A stretch of DNA of 64,000 nucleotides from Hyphomicrobium sp. (lineage in GTDB: Bacteria > Pseudomonadota > Alphaproteobacteria > Rhizobiales > Hyphomicrobiaceae). The notes beneath the pieces are model-generated. The model did not search any database and had not been told where the DNA came from. It saw nothing but the letters and a program-made list of their open reading frames with translations. Each line of letters begins with the position of its first letter. Position 1 is the stretch's first letter. The position numbers and the translations under genes are program-made. Positions 37,465 to 45,440 of the stretch are shown piece by piece. The stretch spans positions 248,001-312,000 of the forward strand of contig PERL01000001.1 of NCBI GenBank assembly GCA_002928735.1. The letters run 5' to 3'.

Positions 37465-37517
37465 GCGGCGCGCTCGAAAACCTTCGCGTTTTCGGCGGTT
37501 TCCCGTAGAGGAATCCG

Positions 37518-37934
37518 ATGTCGGACCCAGACCATGGGGCGGCCCCTGAAAAGGGGAATCTAAGCCCCGAGGATATTGCTGAGTTCAAACGCCGGGCCTC
37601 TGAGCTGGGCACGCGTATCGATAGTGTTCAGGCCGAGAAACAGGCCGAAATCGAGGAACAGCAGGATCGGGCCAACCGCTCGCGCGGCATGGCCTACGGG
37701 TTGAGAATGTCGACCGAACTTGTAGCGGCCATCCTGGTCGGCGGGTTCATGGGCTACATGCTCGACACGTGGCTGGGGACGATGCCCTGGCTGTCGCTAG
37801 TGTTCATCATGTTGGGTTTCAGTGCAGGCGTCCTCAATATCCTGAGGACCTTCCAGCGGATGCAGGCCGATATCGAAGCCCAGAAGGGTTTCACCATAGG
37901 CAAGTCTGTGCCGGACGAAGACGACGACCGATAA
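37518..37934 (+). CDS. atpI: ATP synthase protein I (AtpI)
   Basis: 138 aa. A charged N-terminal helix (about 17-55, with EFKRRASELGTRIDSVQAEKQAEIEEQQ) precedes two membrane segments (about 65-85 and 92-112; AAILVGGFMGYMLDTWLG and LSLVFIMLGFSAGVLNILRT). This is the AtpI/AtpZ-type family encoded at the head of atp operons and implicated in c-ring assembly or Mg2+ supply. atpB starts 27 nt downstream. RBS is weak (AGAGGA at 37508-37513). Confidence 0.88.
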   Translation: MSDPDHGAAPEKGNLSPEDIAEFKRRASELGTRIDSVQAEKQAEIEEQQDRANRSRGMAYGLRMSTELVAAILVGGFMGYMLDTWLGTMPWLSLVFIMLGFSAGVLNILRTFQRMQADIEAQKGFTIGKSVPDEDDDR

Positions 37935-37961
37935 ACGACCACAAGAACCGGGGTAAGGGAC

Positions 37962-38744
37962 GTGGCAGCAGAGCACGGGGCACAGGGCGGCGGCGGAATG
38001 CCGGATCCCATCCATCAGTTCGAGGTCAAGCGCCTCTTCCCCTTAGAAATTTTTGGCGTTGACGCCACCTTCACGAACTCGGCCCTGTTCATGGTTGCCG
38101 GCGTGATCCTCTCCTTCGGCCTCCTCATGTACGCCTCGCGCGGACGCTCGCTCGTCCCCAGCCGCATGCAGTCGGTCGCCGAAAGCCTCTATGAATTCGT
38201 CGCCGGCATGGTCCGCGACAGCATGGGCGAGCAGGGCATGAAATTCTTCCCGCTCATCTTCACCTTCTTCATGTTCATTCTGACGCTGAACATGCTCGGT
38301 ATGATCCCCGGCTTCTTCACCGTCACCAGCCAGCTCTGGGTCACGGCCGCACTCGCGATCCTCGTATTCCTCACCGTCATCGTCGTCGGCTTCGCCAAGA
38401 ACGGCCTCGGCTTCCTCAAGCTCTTCGTGCCGGACGGCGTGCCGATCTACGTGTTGCCGCTGGTCTCGCTGATCGAAGTCATCTCGTTCTTCTCGCGCCC
38501 CTTGAGCCACTCGCTGCGTCTCTTCGCCAACATGCTGGCCGGACACATCACACTCAAGGTCTTCGCCGGCTTCATCATCATGCTGCTCGGCGCCGGTGGT
38601 GCGGCATCCGCGATTGCCCCCTTGCCGCTGCTCGCGGTTCTGGGCATTACCGCGCTCGAGTTCCTCGTCGCATTCCTGCAGGCCTACGTTTTCACGATGT
38701 TGACCTGCATGTACCTCAACGACGCTCTGCATCCGGGCCACTAG
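37962..38744 (+). CDS. atpB: ATP synthase Fo subunit a
   Basis: 260 aa, about five to six membrane segments. The essential arginine is Arg186 in [14 protein letters not shown], which faces the c-ring carboxylate; the later helix [22 protein letters not shown] carries the conserved Gln/Tyr positions. Subunit a forms the proton half-channels. The GTG start at 37962 follows GTAAGGGA. Between atpI and atpE in the split alphaproteobacterial Fo operon; the F1 genes are not here. Confidence 0.96.
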   Translation: MAAEHGAQGGGGMPDPIHQFEVKRLFPLEIFGVDATFTNSALFMVAGVILSFGLLMYASRGRSLVPSRMQSVAESLYEFVAGMVRDSMGEQGMKFFPLIFTFFMFILTLNMLGMIPGFFTVTSQLWVTAALAILVFLTVIVVGFAKNGLGFLKLFVPDGVPIYVLPLVSLIEVISFFSRPLSHSLRLFANMLAGHITLKVFAGFIIMLLGAGGAASAIAPLPLLAVLGITALEFLVAFLQAYVFTMLTCMYLNDALHPGH

Positions 38745-38798
38745 GGCCAAGCTTCAGAGCATCAACACCACCTCACGATCAACCATAGGGAGAGAGTT

Positions 38799-39023
38799 AT
38801 GGATCCTCAGTCGGCTAAGTATATCGGTGCGGGCATCGCCGCCCTCGGCATCGGTATCGCTGCCATCGGCGTTGGCAACCTGTTCGGCCAGTTCCTTCAG
38901 GGCGCACTGCGCAATCCTTCGGCTGCTGATGGCCAGTTCGGCCGCCTCATCTTCGGCTTCGCCGTGACGGAAGCTCTGGGCATCTTCGCCCTCGTCGTCG
39001 CCTTCCTGTTGCTGTTCACCTGA
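38799..39023 (+). CDS. atpE: ATP synthase Fo subunit c
   Basis: 74 aa hairpin of two membrane helices. The proton-carrying carboxylate is Glu58 (FGFAVTEALGIF). Helix 1 has the Gly-rich AGIAALGIGIAAIGVGN pattern, and the loop is LRNPSAADGQ (the usual R-[NQ]-P). The strong ribosome site AGGGAGAGAG upstream suits the high copy number of c per complex. The 169-nt gap to the next gene holds two hairpins. Confidence 0.97.
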   Translation: MDPQSAKYIGAGIAALGIGIAAIGVGNLFGQFLQGALRNPSAADGQFGRLIFGFAVTEALGIFALVVAFLLLFT

Positions 39024-39086
39024 TATGCGGGACGCCGGACGCTAACCGCGCCCCGGCCTCTTGTCTGACCTATGGGTAGTCCATCG

Positions 39087-39174
39087 GGCCGGCTGCAAAG
39101 CCGGTCCGTTTGGCGCCCAAGAAATATGCGTTTCCTGGCCCACATCTCCGGGCCGGCGACCTCAAGGCCCTTTT
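39087..39174 (+). promoter_or_regulatory. Intercistronic hairpins between atpE and atpF'
   Basis: Hairpin 1: GGCCGGCT (39087-39094), GCAA tetraloop of GNRA type, AGCCGGTC (39099-39106). Hairpin 2: GGGCC (39150-39154) / GGCCC (39166-39170) followed by TTTTATT, like a weak terminator. Such elements could protect the atpE mRNA end and lower downstream transcription, helping set c-subunit excess; inference. Confidence 0.45.
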
Positions 39175-39192
39175 ATTAACAAGGCCAAATCA

Positions 39193-39735
39193 ATGACCGA
39201 GCCCGTCACCACGGGAACTGAAGTCCCGACCGGCACCGCCAACAAGGTGTTCCCGCCGCTCGATCCCACGACGCTGGCCCCCCAGCTCGTCTGGCTCACC
39301 ATCACGTTCGTGGCGCTCTACTTTCTGTTGAAGAAGATCGCCATCCCGCGCATCGGCGGCGTTATCGAAGAGCGCCAGAACCGCATCCAGCGCGACATCG
39401 ACGCGGCTGAAAAGCTCAAAGACGAAGTCAACGGAGCCATGAAGGCCTACGAAAAATCGCTCGCCGACGCCCGCGGCAACGCCACCGCCATCGCGCGTTC
39501 AAACCACGAGAAGCTCACCGCTGAAACCGACCGTGAGCGCGCCGCCGTCGAAGCCGCAACCAACAAAAAGCTGGCCGACGCCGAAGCCCGCATCACCGAG
39601 ATGAAGCAGAAGGCGCTCGCCAGTGTCGGCGAAATCGCCTCGGAAATCGCCGGCCCCGTCATCAAGCAGCTGACCGGCAAGGATGTCAGTGCCGACGAAG
39701 TCAAGCGCGCCCTCAACCCCGGCGCCGGAGAGTAA
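39193..39735 (+). CDS. atpG: ATP synthase Fo subunit b' (peripheral stalk)
   Basis: 180 aa. A ~25-residue polar start precedes one membrane segment (about 33-50; LVWLTITFVALYFLLKK), then a long charged coiled coil (about 55-150). This is the b' chain found with b in alphaproteobacteria and photosynthetic bacteria (named atpG or atpF2). The ATG at 39193 is preferred over the upstream in-frame start at 39061, which reads through the intercistronic hairpins. atpF starts 5 nt after the stop. Confidence 0.92.
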   Translation: MTEPVTTGTEVPTGTANKVFPPLDPTTLAPQLVWLTITFVALYFLLKKIAIPRIGGVIEERQNRIQRDIDAAEKLKDEVNGAMKAYEKSLADARGNATAIARSNHEKLTAETDRERAAVEAATNKKLADAEARITEMKQKALASVGEIASEIAGPVIKQLTGKDVSADEVKRALNPGAGE

Positions 39736-39740
39736 TTGCC

Positions 39741-40259
39741 ATGATCGCCGACATCGTAATGGCCAACCTGCTCGACCCGAAGGACACCTACTTCTGGACG
39801 GCGCTCGCCCTCATCGGTTTCTTCGCCATCCTGATGTACTTCAAGGTGCCCGACGCCGTCGGGAAGTCGCTTGATGCCCGCGCGGACGCCATCCGCAAGG
39901 AACTCGACGACGCCCGCCGCATGCGCGAAGAGGCCCAGCAGTTGCTGGCCGACTATCAGCGCCGCAGCAAGGAAGCCGAAGAGGAGGCCAAGGAAATAGT
40001 CGCCGCAGCCAAGCGCGAAGCCGAAACCCTTGCAACTGAGACCAAGAAGGCGCTTGCCGAAACGCTCGAGCGCCGCACCAAGTCGGCCGAAGAAAAGATC
40101 GCACGCGCTGAAGCCCAGGCCATCAGCGAAGTCCGCTCCGCTGCTGTCGATGTGGCGCTCGCCACCGCCGAAAAGATCATCCGCACGAAGGTCACCGGTG
40201 CCGACGCCGATGCGCTGATCGCCAGCAGCATCAGCGATCTCAAGGGCCGCCTTAACTAA
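39741..40259 (+). CDS. atpF: ATP synthase Fo subunit b (peripheral stalk)
   Basis: 172 aa. N-terminal membrane segment about 18-34 (FWTALALIGFFAILMYF), then a coiled coil to the end, typical of subunit b: KSLDARADAIRKELDDARRMREEAQQLLADYQ and EAEEEAKEIVAAAKREAE. It pairs with b' to form the stator. Five nt after the b' stop, same operon; a clear terminator ends the operon. Confidence 0.95.
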   Translation: MIADIVMANLLDPKDTYFWTALALIGFFAILMYFKVPDAVGKSLDARADAIRKELDDARRMREEAQQLLADYQRRSKEAEEEAKEIVAAAKREAETLATETKKALAETLERRTKSAEEKIARAEAQAISEVRSAAVDVALATAEKIIRTKVTGADADALIASSISDLKGRLN

Positions 40260-40282
40260 GGGCCCTCTCAATCAAAAACGAC

Positions 40283-40310
40283 AAAGGCCGGGTTCGCCCC
40301 GGCCTTTTTT
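40283..40310 (+). terminator. Intrinsic terminator of the Fo operon
   Basis: AAAGGCCGGG (40283-40292) / CCCGGCCTTT (40298-40307), 5-nt loop, followed by TTT. Can also act on the convergent lipoprotein gene. Confidence 0.88.
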
Positions 40311-40346
40311 GTTGTCTGCACGGGATGGAAAGTTTGATCGCCGGTC

Positions 40347-41000
40347 TTAACCGGCCCCCGGCACCGTGCGTTCAAACGCGACGAACACCTGATAATCCCC
40401 CGGCCGCGATCCTTCCGTCAAGTCGAACGTCACCGTCCGCACGGTCGAGAAATATCCGATCGGATTTTCCAGGCTGACATTCACATCAACCGTCAGCTTG
40501 TCATTGGCGACCTTCGCCCGCTTCTCATCCGTCACGAAAACTGAGACCGGTAGCGTAATCGGCCCCGGCCGGCCCTTCGGCCCCAGCAGAATACGGCCCG
40601 AGAAACCATACTTCACGGTTACGCGTCCCGGCTCCACGGAACACTCGCGCGCCGTCTTGGTGATCTCGCCGCGATGCATGACAGCCATCCCGTCGCCGAC
40701 GCGGCCCTGCTCGTAAATGGTAACGAAATTATCCCGCGGCCACGGCACGAACTTTGGACACCCGCCCGAGACTTCGATCCCGCCCGTGGAAAGGCCCGCT
40801 TCGCCGCTCTGCGCCGCCGCCAGCAATTGCTCTTCGCTGACAGCCCCCGTCTCGGTCTTAGCGCTGCTACCGCCCATGATGCCCGAGCCGAGACCCGACG
40901 TGATGGAGGACAGACCGCACCCGCCCAGCAGGCTCATGGCCCACAGCGACACGGCGAGCGTCAAAGCCCGTTGTGATGCCATAGGGATCGATTGCGTCAT
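40347..41000 (-). CDS. Hypothetical lipoprotein
   Basis: 217 aa. The signal sequence ends in lipobox LGGC (Cys about 28). The linker is Ser/Gly-rich, and a beta-rich domain (about 75-217) follows with ECSVEPGRVTVKYGFSGRILLGPKGRPGPITLPVSVFV and FDLTEGSRPGDYQVFVAFER. Predicted outer-membrane or periplasmic, function unknown; this type is common next to atp/ispH in Hyphomicrobiales. An in-frame second ATG at 40982 (residue 7) is an alternative start. Confidence 0.75.
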   Translation of the reverse strand: MTQSIPMASQRALTLAVSLWAMSLLGGCGLSSITSGLGSGIMGGSSAKTETGAVSEEQLLAAAQSGEAGLSTGGIEVSGGCPKFVPWPRDNFVTIYEQGRVGDGMAVMHRGEITKTARECSVEPGRVTVKYGFSGRILLGPKGRPGPITLPVSVFVTDEKRAKVANDKLTVDVNVSLENPIGYFSTVRTVTFDLTEGSRPGDYQVFVAFERTVPGAG

Positions 41001-41177
41001 TGCGTGCCCATCCGCATAATGCTCGCGCGAGAGGAACCGCGCCGGCCGGACTGATTACAAGCCCCCGCCGCCACGGTGCCGCCCGCGTCGTGATTCGAAC
41101 TGTACCACCCCGCCATCAGCCGGGACAATTCCGTAACGGCGTCTATCCGCCACTGATGAACCAGGACCTGTATATCG

Positions 41178-42209
41178 ATGTCGGATACGCCACAGACCGG
41201 ATTAACCACGCTCCCGCGCCTCGACGTTTTGCTGGCCGCGCCGCGCGGCTTTTGCGCCGGGGTCGATCGCGCCATCCAGATTGTCGAACTCGCGCTGGCC
41301 AAATACGGCGCTCCCGTCTACGTGCGGCATGAGATCGTTCATAACCGCTTTGTCGTTGATGCTCTCAAGGCAAAAGGTGCCGTTTTTGTGGACGAACTGT
41401 CAGACATCCCGCCCACATCCCAACCCGTGATCTTTTCGGCACACGGCGTCGCCAAGGCCGTGGTCGAGGACGCCAAGCACCGCAATATGTTCGCCCTCGA
41501 TGCAACCTGCCCGCTTGTCTACAAGGTTCATATCGAAGCCCAGCGCCACCATCTCGAAGGCCGCGAGATCGTCCTTGTCGGTCATAAAGGCCACCCCGAA
41601 GTCGAAGGCACCATGGGGCAGCTGCCGGAAGGTGCGGTGCGCCTCATCGAAACCGCCGCCGACGCCCGAACGTTTCAGCCTAAAGATCCCGCCAAGCTCG
41701 CCTTCGTCACCCAAACGACTCTGTCGGTCGATGATACCTCCGAGATTGTGACGATTCTAAACGAGCGCTTCCCCGGCATTGCCGGTCCCATGAAAGAAGA
41801 CATCTGCTACGCGACCACAAATCGCCAAGCCGCCGTCAAAGCCATCGCACCCAAACTCGATTGCCTCCTAGTCATCGGCGCGCCCAACTCATCCAACTCC
41901 GTCCGCCTCGTCGAAGTCGCCGAGCGCGCCGGCTGCACCAACGCCGCCCTCATTCAACGCGCCGCCGACATGCCCTGGCAACGCCTCGACGGTGTGCGCA
42001 CGCTTGGCATCACGGCTGGCGCATCCGCCCCCGAACAACTCGTCAACGAAGTCATCGACGCTCTCAAAACGCGGTTCGATGTCCACGTCGACATTGTCTC
42101 CACCGCGACGGAAAACATCGCCTTCAACGTCCCCCGCGAATTGCGCGATGTCCGCGCGCCCGGCTCCACCTCGTCGCTCAGCCCCCAAAAGCCCGCCCAG
42201 CCGGTGTGA
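41178..42209 (+). CDS. ispH: 4-hydroxy-3-methylbut-2-enyl diphosphate reductase
   Basis: 343 aa. The last enzyme of the MEP isoprenoid pathway, reducing HMBPP to IPP and DMAPP with a [4Fe-4S] cluster. The three cluster cysteines are in [12 protein letters not shown] (Cys26), [11 protein letters not shown] and [12 protein letters not shown]. Also [29 protein letters not shown] and [12 protein letters not shown] are family motifs. AGGA lies before the ATG at 41178. The stop codon is the first bases of a structured repeat, and thrB follows. Confidence 0.97.
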   Translation: MSDTPQTGLTTLPRLDVLLAAPRGFCAGVDRAIQIVELALAKYGAPVYVRHEIVHNRFVVDALKAKGAVFVDELSDIPPTSQPVIFSAHGVAKAVVEDAKHRNMFALDATCPLVYKVHIEAQRHHLEGREIVLVGHKGHPEVEGTMGQLPEGAVRLIETAADARTFQPKDPAKLAFVTQTTLSVDDTSEIVTILNERFPGIAGPMKEDICYATTNRQAAVKAIAPKLDCLLVIGAPNSSNSVRLVEVAERAGCTNAALIQRAADMPWQRLDGVRTLGITAGASAPEQLVNEVIDALKTRFDVHVDIVSTATENIAFNVPRELRDVRAPGSTSSLSPQKPAQPV

Positions 42210-42303
42210 TACCTCCAAGCGGAATGTTCGAGGGCAGGTTGAACATTCCGTTTGGAGGTATCCGCGCGCGGGGTTGGCGGGGCGGCCGCGCGCAAGTAAA
42301 AAA
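42209..42303. repeat. Structured intergenic repeat, copy 1 (on the ispH stop codon)
   Basis: A 21-bp stem (42209-42229 with 42241-42261, all paired with one G-U) and an 11-nt loop; then an 8-bp GC stem GCGCGCGG (42264-42271) / CCGCGCGC (42286-42293); then CAAGTAAAAAA. A second copy lies after rnhA (43790-43889), with the same order, the same 11-nt loop length, and compensatory changes in both stems. On the minus strand the A-run becomes a U-run that follows a hairpin (42309-42326). Confidence 0.75.
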
Positions 42304-42307
42304 TCAG

Positions 42308-42355
42308 ACCGGCGAGCGGCCGCCGGTTCATGTGTCAAGGAATTCGCTCGCCGGT
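42308..42355 (+). promoter_or_regulatory. Alternative hairpins in the thrB leader
   Basis: ACCGGCGAGCG (42308-42318) / CGCTCGCCGGT (42345-42355), 11 bp, competes with CCGGCG (42309-42314) / CGCCGG (42321-42326). The first ends 15 nt before the thrB ATG. An attenuation-like switch is possible but there is no Thr/Ile leader peptide visible. Confidence 0.4.
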
Positions 42356-42369
42356 ATGAGATCACAAGT

Positions 42370-43341
42370 ATGGCCGTCTACACCGAAGTCACCGACGACG
42401 ATCTGTCGGCCTTTCTCGCGCGCTACGATGCCGGCAGCCTCGTCGGCTACAAGGGCATTGCCGAAGGCGTCGAGAACACAAACTATCTCGTCCAGACCAG
42501 CAAGGCCCGCTTCATCCTCACGCTGTATGAGAAGCGCGTTGCCCCACAAGACCTGCCGTTCTTTCTGGGATTGATGGAACACGTCGCCGACCGCGGCGTC
42601 TCCTGCCCGCGTCCCGTCCATGCCAAAGACGGAACAATCTTGTCCGAACTCGCCGGGCGAACCGCGGCTCTTGTGACATTCCTCGACGGCTTCTCCGTCA
42701 AGAAACCTCGCGCCGACCATTGCCTGAAGCTTGGCCGCGCACTCGCCCAGTTCCACCTCGCCACCGCCGATTTCCCCCAACAGCGCCAGAACGCGCTCGG
42801 CGAATCCGGCTGGCGCCCGCTGTTCGAAAAATTCCGCGCTCACGCCGATGAGATCGTCCCCGGCCTGCAATCCCTCGTTCACGACGAACTGCTGCTGCTC
42901 GACGCCTCGTGGCCGAGGGCGCTTCCCTCCGGCGTCATCCACGCCGACCTCTTCCCCGACAACGTCTTCTTCCTCGGCGACGATCTCTCCGGTCTCATCG
43001 ACTTCTACTTCGCCTGCAACGATGCGCTCGCCTACGACGTCGCCATCTGCCTCAACGCCTGGTGTTTCGAGCAGGACTACGCCTTCAACGTCACGAAGGG
43101 CAGGGCCCTGCTGGAAGGCTACGACAGCGTCCGCAAATTGACGCCCGCTGAGCGCAGCGCCATGCCGCTCCTCACGCGTGGGGCCGCCGTCCGCTTCCTG
43201 CTCACCCGCTCGTATGACTGGTTGAACCGTCCGCCCAACGCGCTCGTCAAGCCGCACAACCCCTTCGATTATGTGCGCCGCCTGCGATTCCACCAGTCCG
43301 TCCGCTCCATCGCCGCTTACGGCCTCGGCGAGGCCGCATGA
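42370..43341 (+). CDS. thrB: Homoserine kinase (APH-fold type II ThrB)
   Basis: 323 aa. It phosphorylates homoserine to O-phosphohomoserine in threonine synthesis; threonine synthase (thrC) is also in this window. The family is the aminoglycoside-phosphotransferase-like fold: catalytic loop [18 protein letters not shown] (H-x-D-x4-N) and metal site [43 protein letters not shown] is the ATP lobe. The frame is open upstream to 41992, but that part is shadow of ispH. The stop overlaps rnhA by 4 nt (ATGA). Confidence 0.95.
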   Translation: MAVYTEVTDDDLSAFLARYDAGSLVGYKGIAEGVENTNYLVQTSKARFILTLYEKRVAPQDLPFFLGLMEHVADRGVSCPRPVHAKDGTILSELAGRTAALVTFLDGFSVKKPRADHCLKLGRALAQFHLATADFPQQRQNALGESGWRPLFEKFRAHADEIVPGLQSLVHDELLLLDASWPRALPSGVIHADLFPDNVFFLGDDLSGLIDFYFACNDALAYDVAICLNAWCFEQDYAFNVTKGRALLEGYDSVRKLTPAERSAMPLLTRGAAVRFLLTRSYDWLNRPPNALVKPHNPFDYVRRLRFHQSVRSIAAYGLGEAA

Positions 43342-43790
43342 CCCACAGCGGCACCAAGAAGGTCACCATCTTCACTGACGGCGCGTGCTCGGGAAATCCC
43401 GGTCCCGGCGGCTGGGGCGCGATCCTCATCTGGGGCGAGCACCGCAAGGAATTGTTCGGCGGCGCCGCCGATACGACCAACAATCGCATGGAACTCCAGG
43501 CCGTCATCGAAGCCTTGGGTGCGCTCACCCGCCCAGCGCACATCGACCTTTACACCGACAGCGCCTACGTGAAGGACGGCATCACCTCCTGGATTCATTC
43601 CTGGAAGCGCAACGGCTGGCAGACCGCCGCAAAGAAGCCGGTCAAAAACGCCGATCTCTGGCAAGCGCTCGAGGCCGCCCGCCACAAACACGAAGTCGAT
43701 TGGCATTGGGTCAAAGGCCACGCCGGCCACCCCGAAAACGAACGCGCCGACGAACTCGCCCGCCAAGGCATGAGCCCGTTCAAGAAATGA
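43338..43790 (+). CDS. rnhA: Ribonuclease HI
   Basis: 150 aa. Catalytic DEDD set: Asp14 ([15 protein letters not shown]), Glu52 (NNRMELQAV), Asp74 (LYTDSAYV) and Asp138 (ENERADELA), plus the His loop [10 protein letters not shown]. It degrades RNA in DNA-RNA hybrids. Translationally coupled to thrB; ispH-thrB-rnhA is the conserved order. The stop codon merges into the second copy of the structured repeat. Confidence 0.97.
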   Translation: MTHSGTKKVTIFTDGACSGNPGPGGWGAILIWGEHRKELFGGAADTTNNRMELQAVIEALGALTRPAHIDLYTDSAYVKDGITSWIHSWKRNGWQTAAKKPVKNADLWQALEAARHKHEVDWHWVKGHAGHPENERADELARQGMSPFKK

Positions 43791-43889
43791 TACCGTAAAG
43801 CGGACTGTTCGGCCTGTGGTCGAACAGTCCCCCTAGAGGTGTCCGCGCGCAGAGGTCGGCGTGGCGGCTGCGCGCAAGCAAAAACTAAA
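43790..43889. repeat. Structured intergenic repeat, copy 2 (on the rnhA stop codon)
   Basis: Apical 9-bp stem GGACTGTTC (43802-43810) / GAACAGTCC (43822-43830) around an 11-nt loop, with a weaker outer part back to the stop codon (43790) and 43842. A second stem GCGCGCAG (43845-43852) / CTGCGCGC (43868-43875) follows, then CAAGCAAAAACTAAA. Compared with copy 1, an A-T pair is C-G in the first stem and a G-C pair is A-T in the second, so structure is kept while sequence changes. Confidence 0.75.
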
Positions 43890-43914
43890 GCCGCGGCACC
43901 TTTCGGTCCGCGGC
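43876..43914 (-). terminator. Terminator of the peroxiredoxin gene (minus strand), joined to repeat copy 2
   Basis: Hairpin GCCGCGG-c-ACC / GGT-CCGCGGC (43890-43914) with a TTTC loop; on the minus strand it is followed by CTTTAGTTTTTGCTT. Right-hand part of the repeat element. Confidence 0.7.
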
Positions 43915-43961
43915 CTGAACTTCACTTAATCGCGACAGCACTAAATAAAATCGCGACAACG

Positions 43962-44465
43962 TCAGATGACATTATCGATCAGCTTGCACATCGTCTCCGC
44001 GCTCGACTTGTCATGTGCCGGCGGGCTCTCATCGACATTTAGAACCTTCACAACGCCGTCCTCGACCAGCATCGCATAGCGCTTGGAGCGCACGCCGAGC
44101 CCAATCCCAGCGCCCGTCAGATCGATTTCGAGGCCGATCGCCTTAGCAAACGCCGCGCTGTCGTCCGTCAGCATCACGATTTTGTCTTTCGAGCCGGTCG
44201 CCTTCGCCCACTCGTCCATCACGAACACGTCGTTGACGGCCGTGCACGCGATCGTATCGACACCCTTGGCCTTCAACTCATCCGCGCGCTGCACGAACCC
44301 GGGTAGATGCTGCAAATGACACGTCGGCGTAAACGCGCCCGGAACGGCAAAGAGAGCAACCTTCTTGCCGCCAAAAATCTCCGACGTCGTCATCGGCTTG
44401 GGACCATCCGCCGTCATCGTCATGAACTTGGCGTCGGGCAACCGGTCGCCGGCCTTGATCGTCAT
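43962..44465 (-). CDS. Peroxiredoxin (AhpC/TSA, Prx5-like)
   Basis: 167 aa from the ATG at 44465, which follows AGGAGAG; the frame extends to 44510 without support. The peroxidatic Cys49 is in VPGAFTPTCHLQHLPGF, the Prx5 signature, and later GVRSKRYAMLVEDGVVKVLNVDE is family-typical. It reduces H2O2 and organic peroxides using thiol donors. Another Cys lies near the C-terminus (AETMCKLID) and one in IACTAVND; which resolves is uncertain. Next to rnhA in convergent orientation, as in relatives. Confidence 0.93.
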   Translation of the reverse strand: MTIKAGDRLPDAKFMTMTADGPKPMTTSEIFGGKKVALFAVPGAFTPTCHLQHLPGFVQRADELKAKGVDTIACTAVNDVFVMDEWAKATGSKDKIVMLTDDSAAFAKAIGLEIDLTGAGIGLGVRSKRYAMLVEDGVVKVLNVDESPPAHDKSSAETMCKLIDNVI

Positions 44466-44561
44466 TCCACGCTCTCCTGTGTGTCTGGCGTCCGGTGCGG
44501 CACTCATCAAGCCGATCCCGGATCTTGGATATTGATCCGACTTCTATACGGGCCGCTTCTC

Positions 44562-45401
44562 TCAGTCGATGACGAACCGGTCCTCTGACTGCCCCTTTTC
44601 GCCCACCATCACGACCGTCACGGTCGCCCCTTTCAGCGCCTTCAAATCCTCCGGATTCTGGAACGCCACATCGAACGCGATGGTTTCGCCCTCAGCCGCC
44701 CCGCGCACCGGCAACGGCAGATAACGCCCGTCCGGCACCGCAAGAAACATGGCCGCTACCGCTGCATTGCCTGGAAAACGCGCCATGAGCCGGATAAGCC
44801 CCGGCGCATCCGCCGTCCGCTCCACCTTCAGCCCCACCGGATCGCCAGGCTTCAACTCAGCCCCCGTCCTGGGCACGTTGGCGTAAGCCCGCGCCGCATC
44901 CGCGCCCGCATCCGGCAATGGCCCCGGCGGGATCGTCAAGGACAACACCGTCTCCGCCGGCACGCACAACTTTTCGCAAATGCCGTAATTCGCCGTCACA
45001 ATCAGGTCCACCGGAGCCCTGGCATCGGCCGGCGTAATGCGCACCGGAAAAATCGCCCACTCGCGATACCCGATCACATCGCCCGCCTTGTCGCTCATCA
45101 CCGTCGGCACCGGATAGAGCACCTCCGCCTTCGCCACATTCTTCGACGCATCGAATTTGAACTCCGGCGGAATCCCGCCCGCCGTACCTGGGTTCTTCCA
45201 ATAGGTCTTCCACCCCCGGTCCATCGACATTTCCACGAACGCCGTCACCGTGCCCGGCGCTGCATCAGGAACCGCACCCGCAAAAATCCGCACCCGGTGC
45301 CGCTCGCCGTCGATCCAGTCACCGGCGATGTCCTGCGCCGCCGCGGGCAGCGCCGCCATCGCCGCACAAACCGCCATTCCCCACCTGAACAGTGCAATCA
45401 T
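44562..45401 (-). CDS. DsbD-alpha-like periplasmic thiol-interchange domain protein
   Basis: 279 aa from the ATG at 45401 (GAAGGG upstream). The frame is open far upstream to 46970, but that stretch is antisense shadow. Signal peptide about 1-22. The domain (about 25-165) has the N-terminal DsbD pattern: WKTYWKNPGTAGGIPPEFKFDASKNVAKAEVLYPVP, GYREWAIFPVRI, and the two-cysteine motif TANYGICEKLCVPAE (C-x3-C). No membrane segments of full DsbD are present, so it is a stand-alone alpha domain, probably accepting electrons from a separate CcdA/DsbD-type partner. Divergent from yqgE, 39 nt apart. Confidence 0.8.
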   Translation of the reverse strand: MIALFRWGMAVCAAMAALPAAAQDIAGDWIDGERHRVRIFAGAVPDAAPGTVTAFVEMSMDRGWKTYWKNPGTAGGIPPEFKFDASKNVAKAEVLYPVPTVMSDKAGDVIGYREWAIFPVRITPADARAPVDLIVTANYGICEKLCVPAETVLSLTIPPGPLPDAGADAARAYANVPRTGAELKPGDPVGLKVERTADAPGLIRLMARFPGNAAVAAMFLAVPDGRYLPLPVRGAAEGETIAFDVAFQNPEDLKALKGATVTVVMVGEKGQSEDRFVID

Positions 45402-45440
45402 TCGAGACCCTTCACAATTCCGCCCCCGGCGCACTAGATT

